From NCBI RefSeq assembly GCF_003254115.1, contig NZ_QKZV01000003.1:186001-250000 (forward strand): a stretch of 64,000 bases of DNA, read 5' to 3'. The notes beneath the pieces were generated by a model. That model saw only the letters and a list, made by a program, of their open reading frames with translations, was not told the origin of the DNA and did no database searches. The DNA comes from Hydrotalea sandarakina. Lineage in GTDB: Bacteria; Bacteroidota; Bacteroidia; Chitinophagales; Chitinophagaceae. Shown piece after piece: positions 10,587 through 19,593 of the stretch. The position numbers and the translations under genes are program-made. Positions within the stretch are counted from its first letter, which is position 1. Every line of letters starts with the position of its first letter.

Positions 10587-10617
10587 CAAAGGTAATGGAA
10601 AACTTATTTCAACAAAA
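10587..10617 (-). promoter_or_regulatory. Promoter of the tRNA-tuf cluster
   Basis: On the minus strand TTTTG (10613-10617), an 18-nt spacer and TACCTTTG (10587-10594) match the Bacteroidota promoter consensus, directly upstream of tRNA-Thr(TGT). The same TACCTTTG box precedes rplK and rpoB. Confidence 0.75.
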
Positions 10618-10713
10618 TTCTTCAACAAATATTTTTAACCAGTTTTCAACTTTTTTTTTAACACCGCAAATTTAATGAATTAAAAGTGCCATAAATACAG
10701 CATTACCAACATA

Positions 10714-10735
10714 AAAAAACCCTCATTTCTGAGGG
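10714..10735 (-). terminator. Terminator after hpf
   Basis: The minus strand has CCCTCA/TGAGGG (10720-10725 with 10730-10735, 4-nt loop) followed by seven T, just past the hpf stop. Confidence 0.8.
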
Positions 10736-10747
10736 CTTAATTTTTTG

Positions 10748-11050
10748 CTAAGCAAGGGTTAGCTTTTCTTTTTTGCGCTTAATTTGATTAATTAATGATT
10801 CAAAAGCCATATCAAATGATTCTTCAAATGACTTAGAAGAGGCTTTTACAAAAAAATCGTGCTTAGGCACATGTACTCGTATTTCCACTATTTTGTCCTT
10901 TATTTTATGAACAACGTTATCCAGCTTCAGAAAGACATCTACTTTTAAAATCTGGTCGTGAAATGTGTTTAGTTTTTCTGCTTTTTTAGTTACATAATCT
11001 AATAATTTTAAATCTGCTTCAAAATGCACAGTTTGAATGTTGATGTTCAT
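10748..11050 (-). CDS. hpf: Ribosome hibernation-promoting factor (short HPF/RaiA family)
   Basis: This 100-residue protein has the beta-alpha-beta-beta-beta-alpha sigma-54 modulation/HPF fold: MNINIQTVHFEADLKLLDYV, the KIVEIRVHVP strand and the SFEESFDMAFESLINQIKRKKEK helix with its basic tail. It binds the 30S decoding region to inactivate ribosomes in slow growth. The long form's C-terminal dimerisation domain is absent. It follows xerC on the same strand, 169 nt away, with its own terminator. Confidence 0.93.
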   Translation of the reverse strand: MNINIQTVHFEADLKLLDYVTKKAEKLNTFHDQILKVDVFLKLDNVVHKIKDKIVEIRVHVPKHDFFVKASSKSFEESFDMAFESLINQIKRKKEKLTLA

Positions 11051-11219
11051 AACAACACACGTTTAAATGGTGAAAAAATATGGTAAAGAACTGAATGAAA
11101 ACAATGCGATTTTCTCGTTTTATTTTCAATTATAAATCTACTGCTTTCATTTTATAAAATAAAGCTAATTCATCATTGTTTTTTTAAAATAATTCCTGTA
11201 TAACAAAATATTTACAGCA

Positions 11220-12122
11220 TTAAGCTTTTGGGTGCGCCTTTTTATAAATTTCCTTTAGCTTTTCTATTGTAGTATGTGTATAAACCTGAGTGGCGGCTAA
11301 ACTGCTATGGCCCAATAATTCTTTTACTGCATTTAAATCTGCACCATTATTTAGTAAATGCGTGGCAAAACTGTGGCGCAAAACGTGCGGACTTTTTTTC
11401 TTTAGGGTTGTTACTAAACCTAATCTTTTTTTTATCTGCTCATATACTTGTCTGGGTTGTAGAGGTTTGTTTTTATGAGTAACAAAAACCTGTTCAATTT
11501 CAGTACCGAATTGTTGATGTTTTTCATGAATATAATCCATTATTTGCTGCAGCAGTTGGTGGTGTATTGGAATGATTCGCTCCTTATTTCCTTTTCCCAA
11601 AACTTTTAATTGGTAATTGGCAGCATCAATTTGTTTTTCAGTTAAATAAATTAATTCACTTAAACGCATACCGGTATGGTAAAATAATTGAAGCACCAGG
11701 AAATAAGTCCTTTCCTCCCAATTGGTTGCATCTATGGGCATTTGCAATAATGCGTTCATTTTAGCTTCTTCAACAAAAACAGGCAACTGCTTTTTTGCTT
11801 TAGGGGCAACAATAGTAACCATTGGCGATTGTTGAATACATCCTAATTTTTGTAAAAAACGAAAAAAAGATTTTAATGTGGAAATTTTACGGTTAATGCT
11901 TTTTGATTCAATTCCCTGTTCTTTTAAAAATGCCAGCCAGGTTTTTATAAATGGGGCTTGAATATCGGCCAGTGCTGGCGCGTTGAATTGATGGATTTGA
12001 AAATGCAAAAATTGCATCAAATCGTTTTCATATGCTATAAGCGTGTGTTTTGAATACCTTTTTTCATACCGTAGGTATTCAACAAATTTTTGCGCTTCAG
12101 TATATACTTCAGTTACAGACAT
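11220..12122 (-). CDS. xerC: Tyrosine recombinase XerC-like
   Basis: This 300-residue protein has an N-terminal SAM-like core-binding domain (about 10-100) and a C-terminal catalytic domain. All catalytic residues are present: R153 (HTGMRLSEL), K177 (LGKGNKERIIP), H246 and R249 (HVLRHSFATHLL), H272 (LLGHSSLAAT) and Y281. The length, lack of integrase extras and position between rpsU and hpf indicate the housekeeping chromosome-dimer resolvase, not a phage integrase. The partner is probably the recombinase at 27946. Calling this copy XerC rests on context. Confidence 0.85.
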   Translation of the reverse strand: MSVTEVYTEAQKFVEYLRYEKRYSKHTLIAYENDLMQFLHFQIHQFNAPALADIQAPFIKTWLAFLKEQGIESKSINRKISTLKSFFRFLQKLGCIQQSPMVTIVAPKAKKQLPVFVEEAKMNALLQMPIDATNWEERTYFLVLQLFYHTGMRLSELIYLTEKQIDAANYQLKVLGKGNKERIIPIHHQLLQQIMDYIHEKHQQFGTEIEQVFVTHKNKPLQPRQVYEQIKKRLGLVTTLKKKSPHVLRHSFATHLLNNGADLNAVKELLGHSSLAATQVYTHTTIEKLKEIYKKAHPKA

Positions 12123-12185
12123 AAAAAAGTAGCCTAAAATTAAATATCTCAGGCTACCAAATATATGAATGGGTATAAAAGCAAA

Positions 12186-12383
12186 CTAGGCTTCTATTTT
12201 TCCACTGGCAATTTTTTGTCTGTATATAGCTCTTAAAACAGTTTCTCTGCGTTTAACAGATGGCTTAACATAAGTTTGACGCTCTCTTAGCTTCAATAAA
12301 GTTTTACTTTTTTCAAACTTTTTCTTATACTTTTTTAAAGCCTTGTCTATATTTTCGCAATCTTTTGAATCAATGATAAGCAT
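12186..12383 (-). CDS. rpsU: 30S ribosomal protein S21
   Basis: The start is ATG at 12383 (MLIIDSKDCENIDKALKKYKKKFEKSK), giving 65 residues, the usual Bacteroidota S21 length. The longer in-frame ORF to 12488 runs through the promoter and is not credible. The conserved basic core RERQTYVKPSVKRRE is present. S21 sits near the anti-Shine-Dalgarno end of 16S rRNA, and in this phylum Shine-Dalgarno use is low. It lies upstream of xerC on the same strand. Confidence 0.95.
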   Translation of the reverse strand: MLIIDSKDCENIDKALKKYKKKFEKSKTLLKLRERQTYVKPSVKRRETVLRAIYRQKIASGKIEA

Positions 12384-12417
12384 AATAAAATGTCTCCTTT
12401 TTTGAATGAATGGGGTG

Positions 12418-12448
12418 CAAAGATAAATGGTTTCATTAAATTTCCAAA
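12418..12448 (-). promoter_or_regulatory. rpsU promoter
   Basis: TTTG (12445-12448), a 19-nt spacer and TATCTTTG (12418-12425) form a full-consensus Bacteroidota promoter on the minus strand, about 30 nt upstream of the chosen rpsU start. This supports the short start. Confidence 0.8.
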
Positions 12449-12490
12449 TATCAAAATTATTTTTTAGGGTTTTACTGCTAACTTGCAACC

Positions 12491-13081
12491 ATGTTTACCG
12501 GAATTATTGAATGTTTAGGCACTATAATCCAAATTGAGAAAAAAGGTAGTAATGCCAGTTTTTTCATCGAATCGCCTATTAGTAACGAGCTAAAAGTAGA
12601 TCAAAGTGTTGCACATAATGGGGTTTGTCTTACCATTGAACAAATTGAAAACAACATACACAAGGTAACTGCAATTGAAGAAACGCTGCTAAAAACCAAC
12701 TTGGGCTTTTTGAAACCCGGAGATGCCGTTAATATTGAACGTTGTTTATCTATGAATGGTCGTATTGATGGGCACATTGTTCAAGGACATGTTGATTGTA
12801 CCGCAACTTGTTTACAAAAGAAAACAATGGATGGCAGTTGGGAATATGTGTTTCAATTCTCGGAAAAATTTGCGCCTTTGGTGATAGAAAAAGGTTCAAT
12901 ATGCGTAAACGGTATTAGCTTAACTTGTTTTAATGTTACCAAAAACACTTTTACGGTAGCTATTATACCTTACACTTATGAGCATACCAACATTGGCCAC
13001 ATTCAAGAAAATGATAGCGTTAATATTGAGTTCGACATTATTGGTAAATATTTGTTACGCCTACAAAATTTAAACAAATAA
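12491..13081 (+). CDS. ribE: Riboflavin synthase, alpha subunit
   Basis: This 196-residue protein catalyses dismutation of two lumazine molecules to riboflavin. It has two homologous lumazine-binding barrels. The first starts MFTGIIECLGTI and contains SVAHNGVCLTIE; the second starts near IDGHIVQGHVDCTA and contains GSICVNGISLTC. It is divergent from rpsU and encoded alone; no FMN riboswitch is visible in the short upstream gap. Confidence 0.96.
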   Translation: MFTGIIECLGTIIQIEKKGSNASFFIESPISNELKVDQSVAHNGVCLTIEQIENNIHKVTAIEETLLKTNLGFLKPGDAVNIERCLSMNGRIDGHIVQGHVDCTATCLQKKTMDGSWEYVFQFSEKFAPLVIEKGSICVNGISLTCFNVTKNTFTVAIIPYTYEHTNIGHIQENDSVNIEFDIIGKYLLRLQNLNK

Positions 13082-13104
13082 CCAAGCATTATAATACATA
13101 AGGC

Positions 13105-13482
13105 TTATGCTTCTACTACCCTAGTCTTACTCAAATAATCATGTAATGGCATTTCTAAAAAAGGAATAAAAAATGCATCAATAATTGTTAAGCGAATGAT
13201 ACTGCGTACAATAAATTGCCAAAATACAGGTCTGCCCCCTGTTTTGTTCTTCACTTTACTTCCTGTTAACCATTTTCCGGGTGTTCTTGTAAAAATTAAT
13301 TCAAATAAAAAATAATATATTACCAAAACCGGTGCAAATATTTCACCAAAATTGTAAGGGGTATATTGGTAAAAAATCACATACCAATCCCACACTTTTT
13401 TTAAGATGTATGCAATTATAAAAATAATAGCGGTATCTATTAAAAAATTTAGAACACGGGTGCCGAAACCTACTATTCGCAT
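13105..13482 (-). CDS. RDD-family integral membrane protein
   Basis: From the ATG at 13482 (MRIVGFGTRVLNFLIDTAIIF) the product is 125 residues. It has the RDD hallmarks: the R-x-x-N-x-x-ID opening, a first membrane helix (about 8-26), a second around residues 48-66, and the FTRTPGKWLTGSKVKNKTGG loop before a third hydrophobic stretch. The longer frame adds 12 residues. Function is unknown; some family members are proposed ion transporters. It is convergent with ribE. Confidence 0.8.
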   Translation of the reverse strand: MRIVGFGTRVLNFLIDTAIIFIIAYILKKVWDWYVIFYQYTPYNFGEIFAPVLVIYYFLFELIFTRTPGKWLTGSKVKNKTGGRPVFWQFIVRSIIRLTIIDAFFIPFLEMPLHDYLSKTRVVEA

Positions 13483-13596
13483 ATTGATTATTTTACTTTG
13501 AATGATTATAGTGAACAACCTGCATTAATACTCAATAAATAAGTTTATTGCAAACATACACGAACAATTACATTTACACCAAACAGCATTTGTAAT

Positions 13597-13604
13597 TACA
13601 TTTG
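13597..13604 (+). promoter_or_regulatory. -7 box upstream of tyrS
   Basis: TACATTTG matches TAnnTTTG exactly and lies 17 nt before the tyrS ATG. I see no clear TTG at the expected upstream distance. Confidence 0.45.
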
Positions 13605-13621
13605 CCCAAATTGAAAATTGT

Positions 13622-14905
13622 ATGACTTTAATGGAAGAATTACAATGGCGGGGATTAATTCAAGACATAATGCCCGGCACCATTGAGCAGCTAAATAAAG
13701 AAATGACTTCAGCATATATTGGATTTGACCCTACCGCTGATAGTTTGCATATTGGTAGCCTCGTTCCTATTTTATTGTTAGTGCATTTGCAAAAAGCCGG
13801 GCATAAGCCTTATGCATTGGTAGGTGGTGCAACCGGTATGGTTGGTGACCCCAGCGGCAAAAGTGAAGAAAGAAACCTATTAAGTGAAGAAGTGCTGCTA
13901 CACAATGTACAATGCGTAAAAAAACAATTAGAGAAATTTTTAGACTTTGATGCTTCAAAACCAAATGCTGCGGAAATAGTGAATAACTACGATTGGTTTA
14001 AAAACATGAGTTTCTTGCAGTTTATTAGAGATGTAGGAAAACATATAACCGTTAACTACATGATGGCAAAAGATAGTGTGAAGAAAAGATTGGAAAATGA
14101 AAATGGGATGAGCTTTACAGAATTCACTTATCAATTGGTTCAGGGATATGACTTTTACTGGCTTTACACGAATAAGAATTGTAAACTGCAAATGGGCGGT
14201 AGCGATCAATGGGGAAATATTGTTACCGGCACTGAACTAATTCGGAAGAAAGCCGGTGGCGAAGCTTTTGCATTTACATGCCCTTTAATTACCAAAGCCG
14301 ATGGTGGCAAGTTTGGAAAAACGGAAAAAGGAAATGTTTGGTTAGATGCCCAAAAAACTTCACCCTACCAATTTTATCAGTTTTGGTTGAATGCCAGTGA
14401 TGAAGATGCCAAAAAATGGATTAAAATATTTACCCTTTTACCCAAAGAAACCATTGAAACCTTAGTGGAACAACATGATGCTGCTCCACACGAAAGAATT
14501 TTACAAAAAAAATTAGCTGAATCTTTAACCATTTTTGTCCATAGCAAAGCTGATTTTGAATTTGCACTTCAGGCATCTGAAATTTTATTCAATAACGAAA
14601 CTGCCGATATTTTAAGCAGTTTAAATGAACAACAATTGTTGCAGGTATTGGAAGGTGTACCTACCATACACGTTGAAAAATCGCAATTAGATAACGGTAG
14701 TGACTTGGTGAATTTTTTAACTGAAACAGGAATTTTCCCCAGTAAAAGTGAAGCAAGAAAAATGTGGCAAAATGGTGGAATACGCATCAATAAAAAGAAA
14801 GTTGAGACCAACTATACCCACATTACTTCAAATGATTTATTGCAAGATAAATACCTGCTAATTCAAAAAGGAAAGAAAAATTATTATTTAATTGTTGCAA
14901 ATTAA
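13622..14905 (+). CDS. tyrS: Tyrosyl-tRNA synthetase
   Basis: This 427-residue class I synthetase charges tRNA-Tyr. The HIGH-like motif is HIGS (residues 43-46) and the KMSKS-like motif is KFGKT (230-234), both in the bacterial TyrRS form. [13 protein letters not shown] marks the tyrosine pocket. A C-terminal S4 RNA-binding domain occupies about residues 360-425. ATG 13622 and an in-frame ATG three codons later are both possible starts. No T-box or leader peptide is visible. Confidence 0.97.
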   Translation: MTLMEELQWRGLIQDIMPGTIEQLNKEMTSAYIGFDPTADSLHIGSLVPILLLVHLQKAGHKPYALVGGATGMVGDPSGKSEERNLLSEEVLLHNVQCVKKQLEKFLDFDASKPNAAEIVNNYDWFKNMSFLQFIRDVGKHITVNYMMAKDSVKKRLENENGMSFTEFTYQLVQGYDFYWLYTNKNCKLQMGGSDQWGNIVTGTELIRKKAGGEAFAFTCPLITKADGGKFGKTEKGNVWLDAQKTSPYQFYQFWLNASDEDAKKWIKIFTLLPKETIETLVEQHDAAPHERILQKKLAESLTIFVHSKADFEFALQASEILFNNETADILSSLNEQQLLQVLEGVPTIHVEKSQLDNGSDLVNFLTETGIFPSKSEARKMWQNGGIRINKKKVETNYTHITSNDLLQDKYLLIQKGKKNYYLIVAN

Positions 14906-14931
14906 TACATCAATTCTCAGAAACATTCAGC

Positions 14932-14961
14932 ATGAAAGCAGTTATTGTTAACTGCTTTCAT
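14932..14961. terminator. Bidirectional terminator between tyrS and the SGNH hydrolase
   Basis: A 13-bp perfect stem (14932-14944 with 14949-14961) with a 4-nt loop sits between convergent genes. It touches the stop codon of the minus-strand gene. T runs are weak on both sides. Confidence 0.6.
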
Positions 14962-15650
14962 TATTTCATAACAGGCAATGTTTGCAAAACATCCCAAATT
15001 TTGGTTGCCACTAAATTATTACCGACATCATTTAAATGTACTCCATCCTTGGTTAAAAATCCTCTGTCAAAATTTGAAGTATTGTTTTTTTGAATATAAT
15101 CAATTGCCGCTTTTCGCAAATCGCACAAGGGCAAATTATGGGTAACTGCTAAGTTTCTGATAATACCATTATACAAATCAATATCCTCGTCTTGCGGATT
15201 TTGACCTTGCCATTTTTCTCCAATGCTCAAAATGGTACATAATACAGTAGCTATACCCTGCTGTTTAAGTTGTTGAATGATAGCTGTATAAAATTGTTCA
15301 AATTTTCCTGCATCGGTTCCTGTGCCATGCGACAACTTATGCCAAACATCATTTACACCAATGAAGATAACTACCAAAGCAGGTTGCTGTTCTATTACAT
15401 CTTGTTGCAACCTAAGATACAAATCATAAATTTTATTTCCACTAACTCCGGCACCAACACCAATCAAGTTATTGAAATGATGCTGCTTAAGCATATTGTT
15501 AAAAATTTGAATATACCCGCCGGGTAACAAGCCCATTTCAGTAATTGAATCACCGAAAAAAATAATTTTCTTTTTATTTTTTAAATGTGTTTGCGACATA
15601 AGCAACATTACAATTACAAATAAGGTTAAAAGAATGAGTTTACTTTCCAT
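14961..15650 (-). CDS. SGNH/GDSL-family hydrolase
   Basis: This 229-residue protein has an N-terminal hydrophobic signal or anchor (about 5-20) and the four SGNH blocks: FFGDSITEMG (nucleophile Ser), GAGVSGNKIYDL (Gly), IGVNDVWHK (Asn) and DGVHLNDVGNN (Asp/His). Such enzymes remove acyl groups from carbohydrates or lipids in the envelope. The substrate cannot be told from sequence. It is convergent with tyrS and has no obvious operon partner. Confidence 0.88.
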   Translation of the reverse strand: MESKLILLTLFVIVMLLMSQTHLKNKKKIIFFGDSITEMGLLPGGYIQIFNNMLKQHHFNNLIGVGAGVSGNKIYDLYLRLQQDVIEQQPALVVIFIGVNDVWHKLSHGTGTDAGKFEQFYTAIIQQLKQQGIATVLCTILSIGEKWQGQNPQDEDIDLYNGIIRNLAVTHNLPLCDLRKAAIDYIQKNNTSNFDRGFLTKDGVHLNDVGNNLVATKIWDVLQTLPVMK

Positions 15651-15777
15651 TAGCCATTAAGCTTCTTAAAGTTAATAATAAACCTTTTTGCCGTAAATAT
15701 TTTATTTTTTTGTCAATATTTAATTTTACCAAATAATAGGCTGAACTTAGCTGTGCATTTACTTTTAAAATTTTGCC

Positions 15778-16218
15778 ATGAAGCGACTATTGTTTTTAAA
15801 TATATTTATATCATTATTTGTATCATTTGCTGTGGCAGCGGAACCTGATACTACCAGCGCACGTATATATTTTCCATTACAAGGATATAAACTTACCCAA
15901 AATGCCAAAATAATTTTAAATGATGTACTTCCCGATGATTCATCTATAACCCTAACCGGTATAACGATTTACGGCACTTCATTAGCCATTGAAAATCATG
16001 AAAAGCTGGCTTTAAAGCGTGCTCAACAAATAAAAAAATATTTAGTACACTTAGGAATTAAGTCATCTATTATACATATACAAACAATGATTGATACTTC
16101 AAATCAACTTAGCACAAACCATGAAGTAATGGTACCTATTAAAATTGATTATGATGCTGCACTAATTGAAAAAACAATTATTATAAGACCTCCGGCTAAA
16201 CAAACAGAAGAATTTTGA
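15778..16218 (+). CDS. Secreted OmpA-like domain protein (hypothetical)
   Basis: This 146-residue protein has a signal peptide (about 1-20, ending VAAEP). The mature part resembles a degenerate OmpA C-terminal fold: RIYFPLQGYKLTQNAKIILNDV, a beta strand with ITIYG, then ENHEKLALKRAQQIKKYLVHLGI. The peptidoglycan-binding Asp and Arg of canonical OmpA are not evident, so binding is doubtful. It stands alone between the SGNH hydrolase and tRNA-Gln. Confidence 0.6.
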   Translation: MKRLLFLNIFISLFVSFAVAAEPDTTSARIYFPLQGYKLTQNAKIILNDVLPDDSSITLTGITIYGTSLAIENHEKLALKRAQQIKKYLVHLGIKSSIIHIQTMIDTSNQLSTNHEVMVPIKIDYDAALIEKTIIIRPPAKQTEEF

Positions 16219-16350
16219 ATAAATAAGGTTCGGTAAATTAACATGCAATAACACTGCTAAAAAAATATACAGAATTGTGCGAAAATTTTTTGGAACAAAC
16301 CTATTGCTACCCTATTTTTGCAGCCCAATATAAACATTGGACACCAGGAT

Positions 16351-16421
16351 TGGGTTATGGTGTAACGGTAGCACTACAGATTTTGGTTCTGTCTGTCTAG
16401 GTTCGAATCCTAGTAACCCAA
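16351..16421 (+). tRNA. tRNA-Gln (TTG)
   Basis: The cloverleaf has acceptor TGGGTTA/TAACCCA and anticodon stem ACAGA/TCTGT with loop TTTTGGT (anticodon TTG). CCA follows directly at 16422-16424 but may be chance, since the other tRNAs here lack it. A strong terminator follows. Confidence 0.95.
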
Positions 16422-16427
16422 CCAAAA

Positions 16428-16456
16428 AGCCGGTTCAACATTGAGCCGGCTTTTTT
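16428..16456 (+). terminator. Terminator after tRNA-Gln
   Basis: An 11-bp stem with one G-U pair (16428-16438 with 16441-16451) is followed by six T. Confidence 0.85.
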
Positions 16457-16511
16457 ATTTTGCCTCCTCAAAATTTCTTTGCCCTAACAATTGTAAACAG
16501 GTTATGCAACC

Positions 16512-16545
16512 AAAAAAAAGCCGAAACAAACAGTTTGTTTCGGCT
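16512..16545 (-). terminator. Terminator after the M1 peptidase gene
   Basis: A 12-bp perfect stem (16519-16530 with 16534-16545) and 3-nt loop are followed on the minus strand by eight T. Confidence 0.88.
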
Positions 16546-16565
16546 TATATATTCATTCAAAGAAA

Positions 16566-18953
16566 TTAATTGGTTGCTTTAATTTCCTGCATTGGGTTAG
16601 GTGGATTCACCGGGTTCCTTCTATTCATCAATCCGGCTTTAAATAATTCAAACTTTGTGGGTTCATTTACTTTTGGCCATTGGTTGTTTGAAACATCAAT
16701 ATCGGCAGTTTCACGATAGGGATCTAACAAGATGGAAGTAACGGGCTTATTGGTAACGAAAACTTTGGTTACTTCATTTTCATTCTTACGCCAAATTTGT
16801 GCGGGTATTCTTTCAATTTCTTTGGTGCCATCATTAAAAGTAAATTGAACAATAATTGGCATCACCAAACCACCTTTATTTTTAAAAGTTACCTCGTATA
16901 AATGTTTACCTAAATATGGTTTTAATTCTTCTGCAGTAAATGGTTCAACTGCAGCAGGTTCAGGTAATTTTACTTTTATGGTAGAATCGTATGCAATAAT
17001 TCCACGATCATATTTCCAATAAAAATCATGTAATGAAGTGTCTGCATCGGTTAAAAAAGTAATACTGCTATTTTCTCTATTCCTGATTTTAGAAATATCA
17101 TCGAATTGTGGAACAGCAGGTTTTGCTAAAGGAATCATTCGTGCACCATTACGTTGCGGCATAATGCCGGTTGAATTTTCATTCACAACTGCATGTTTAA
17201 CAGTATCAATAGCTATGTCGCAAGGTTCAGTAGTAAAAAACCAACCTCTCCAAAACCAATCTAAATCTTCACCGCTGGCATCTTCCATAGTTCTAAACAA
17301 ATCGGCAGGTGTAGGATGTTTAAATGCCCAACGACGTGCATATTCTCTAAATGCGAAATCAAACAATTCACGCCCCATTACTGTTTCACGTAAAATATTT
17401 AATGCTGTTGCAGGTTTGGTATAGGCATTGGGCCCGAACTGAACAATATTTTCACTATTTGTCATAATAGGTTCTAATTGATCTTTCGGTAAACGCATAT
17501 AATCGGTAATAGTCCATGCAGCACCTTTTCTGGAAGGAAATTTATTATCATACAATTCTTCCGTAAGGTATTCTACAAAACTATTCAAACCTTCATCCAT
17601 CCAAGTCCATTGGCGCTCATCACTATTTACAATCATTGGGAAGAAGTTGTGGCCTACTTCATGAATAATAACACCAAGCATTCCATTTTTTACTGCTTCA
17701 CTATAAGTGCCATCTTTTTCTGTTCTTCCGTAATTAAAGCATATCATGGGATATTCCATACCATTACTAGCTTCAATACTTTGTGCTACCGGGTAAGGAT
17801 AAGGGAAAGTAAACTTAGAATAGGTTTTAATGGTATGTGCTACCACTTTGGTAGAAAATTTCCGATATAATCCATAAGCCTCTTTACCATAGGCGCTCAT
17901 ACACATAATTTTTTTACCTTCTATATAAGTAGGCATGGCATCCCAAATAAATTTTCTGGAAGAAGTCCAAGCAAAGTCGCGAACATTATCGGCATTAAAA
18001 ATCCAGGTTTTCGTGGTGGTAGCTTTCCCCTTTTCTGCATTTTTTGCCTCATCTAAAGTAACAATTTCTACAGGCTCTTTGGCAGTTTGTGCTTTTGTCC
18101 AACGTGCATATTGCTGAGGACTTAAAACCTGTTGATAGTTTTGACAAGTACCGGTAGCCATTACAATATGGTCGGCGGGAACTGTCATTTGCACTTTAAA
18201 ATTACCAAAGGTTAAAGCAAACTCACCGCGACCGGTGAATTGATGGTTTTGCCATCCTTGAAAATCGCTGTAAACGCACAAACGTGGATACCATTGCGTT
18301 ATGGTAAATAAATAATTTCCATCTTCAGGAAAATATTCATAACCACCACGGCCACCCATTTGCATTCTGTCAGAAATTTTGTAGCTCCAGTTAATTTTAA
18401 AATTGAATTGCTGACCGGGTTTTAAAGGTTGCGGTAAGTCAATCCGCATCATGGTTTTATTAATGGTATAAGGTAAAGCCTTTCCCGTAGCTAAGTTAAT
18501 TACAGCATGAATTTTATCGCCATATCCATTGTCTTCTTTTGAACTTTCTAAGCGATCAATCATGGTATTGGTTAAACGGTTACTTAAGTAACTGGCATCT
18601 TGGTAATTGGCATTATGTAAATTATTATGTTCGTTTTCATCTAACTGAATCCATAAGTACGTAAGCACATCGGGCGAATTATTATAATAGGTAATGTTTT
18701 CCGTACCGGTTAAGGTTAAATTTTTTTCATCAAGCGAACACTTAATATCATAGTCGCAACGTTGCTGCCAATATTTTGGACCCGGGGCACCACTGGCTGT
18801 GCGATATTCATTAGGTGTAGGTAAAATGGTACCCAATTGTTCAAACCTATTACCATGATTTGAACCCGGGTTGTTTTGAATGTTTTGCGCTTGCAAGTGC
18901 TGCACAAAAGGGAATAAAAAGCATAAAAAAATCCATTTTCTCATAGCATTCAT
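16566..18953 (-). CDS. Secreted M1-family zinc metallopeptidase
   Basis: This 795-residue protein has a signal peptide (about 1-23, ending LQAQ). The gluzincin site is complete: HEVGH at 431-435 with E454 in WMDEGLNSF as third zinc ligand. An exopeptidase-type loop NGMEYP (397-402) replaces GAMEN. The N-terminal beta domain resembles M1 aminopeptidases. It is probably periplasmic or surface-exposed and trims peptides. It starts 3 nt after the HupE-like permease gene, so the two are cotranscribed. A second possible start is the ATG three codons in. Confidence 0.9.
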   Translation of the reverse strand: MNAMRKWIFLCFLFPFVQHLQAQNIQNNPGSNHGNRFEQLGTILPTPNEYRTASGAPGPKYWQQRCDYDIKCSLDEKNLTLTGTENITYYNNSPDVLTYLWIQLDENEHNNLHNANYQDASYLSNRLTNTMIDRLESSKEDNGYGDKIHAVINLATGKALPYTINKTMMRIDLPQPLKPGQQFNFKINWSYKISDRMQMGGRGGYEYFPEDGNYLFTITQWYPRLCVYSDFQGWQNHQFTGRGEFALTFGNFKVQMTVPADHIVMATGTCQNYQQVLSPQQYARWTKAQTAKEPVEIVTLDEAKNAEKGKATTTKTWIFNADNVRDFAWTSSRKFIWDAMPTYIEGKKIMCMSAYGKEAYGLYRKFSTKVVAHTIKTYSKFTFPYPYPVAQSIEASNGMEYPMICFNYGRTEKDGTYSEAVKNGMLGVIIHEVGHNFFPMIVNSDERQWTWMDEGLNSFVEYLTEELYDNKFPSRKGAAWTITDYMRLPKDQLEPIMTNSENIVQFGPNAYTKPATALNILRETVMGRELFDFAFREYARRWAFKHPTPADLFRTMEDASGEDLDWFWRGWFFTTEPCDIAIDTVKHAVVNENSTGIMPQRNGARMIPLAKPAVPQFDDISKIRNRENSSITFLTDADTSLHDFYWKYDRGIIAYDSTIKVKLPEPAAVEPFTAEELKPYLGKHLYEVTFKNKGGLVMPIIVQFTFNDGTKEIERIPAQIWRKNENEVTKVFVTNKPVTSILLDPYRETADIDVSNNQWPKVNEPTKFELFKAGLMNRRNPVNPPNPMQEIKATN

Positions 18954-18956
18954 GTT

Positions 18957-19544
18957 TTATATATGAAAAGGTAGTCTTTGAAAACACATTTCTAAAGATA
19001 GGGCAATAATGGCGGCTGACAAAAATAACAGATAATCACGCCTGCTTACCTTTAAAATAGAAACCAAGATAAAAGCAATAATTAAAATAATAAGCACAAT
19101 GATTAATTGTCCTATTTCCAAACCACAATTAAATGCAAATAATTGCCAAATAATATTTTCGTTTTTTCCCAATAAACTTTTTAAATAGTTACTAAAACCT
19201 AACCCATGAATAAGTCCGAAAAACAGAGCAAAGAAATAAATGAGCGGAAATTTTGATTTAAATACGAATTTCTTTACAAACAAATTACTAAAAGCCGTAA
19301 TAAAAATGGTTATTGGTATAAGAAACTCAATCCAGGCAGTTGAAAAGTGAATAATGTTTAAGACACTTAATGCTAAGGTTATAGAATGACCTATGGTGAA
19401 TGCGGTTACCAACACCAATAATTTTTTCCAGTCGGAAAACTGATAGCGGGTACATAAAGCTGCCAAAAACAAAATATGATCTAATGCAGTGATATTGGCA
19501 ATATGTTGACGACCAAGGGTAAAATACAAATTAAAATCGCTCAT
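18957..19544 (-). CDS. HupE/UreJ-family membrane protein
   Basis: I chose the ATG at 19544 (MSDFNLYFTLGRQHIANITALDHILF), giving 195 residues. The longer frame to 19640 adds 32 residues and would run into the divergent gene. About six membrane helices are visible. Family signatures are LGRQHI..LDHILFLAAL, the TIGHSITLAL helix and FGLIHGLGFSNYL. HupE/UreJ proteins are proposed nickel or cobalt permeases. Here it precedes a zinc peptidase gene by 3 nt, suggesting a metal supply or membrane partner role. Confidence 0.8.
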   Translation of the reverse strand: MSDFNLYFTLGRQHIANITALDHILFLAALCTRYQFSDWKKLLVLVTAFTIGHSITLALSVLNIIHFSTAWIEFLIPITIFITAFSNLFVKKFVFKSKFPLIYFFALFFGLIHGLGFSNYLKSLLGKNENIIWQLFAFNCGLEIGQLIIVLIILIIAFILVSILKVSRRDYLLFLSAAIIALSLEMCFQRLPFHI

Positions 19545-19593
19545 GGCGATGAATATAATACCGACATTTGTATCCACCAAAAAATTGCGATAA

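Noticed and set aside
11220-12122. Tyrosine recombinase as sign of an integrated element
   Set aside because: Both tyrosine recombinases (here and at 27946) have housekeeping XerC/XerD length and motifs and sit among core genes; no att repeats or cargo are present.
13483-13621. Possible leader peptide or T-box ahead of tyrS
   Set aside because: No Tyr-rich ORF, specifier loop or terminator/antiterminator pair can be found in the 139 nt.
16422-16424. Encoded CCA end of tRNA-Gln
   Set aside because: The bases match, but no other tRNA in the window encodes CCA, so it may be chance.
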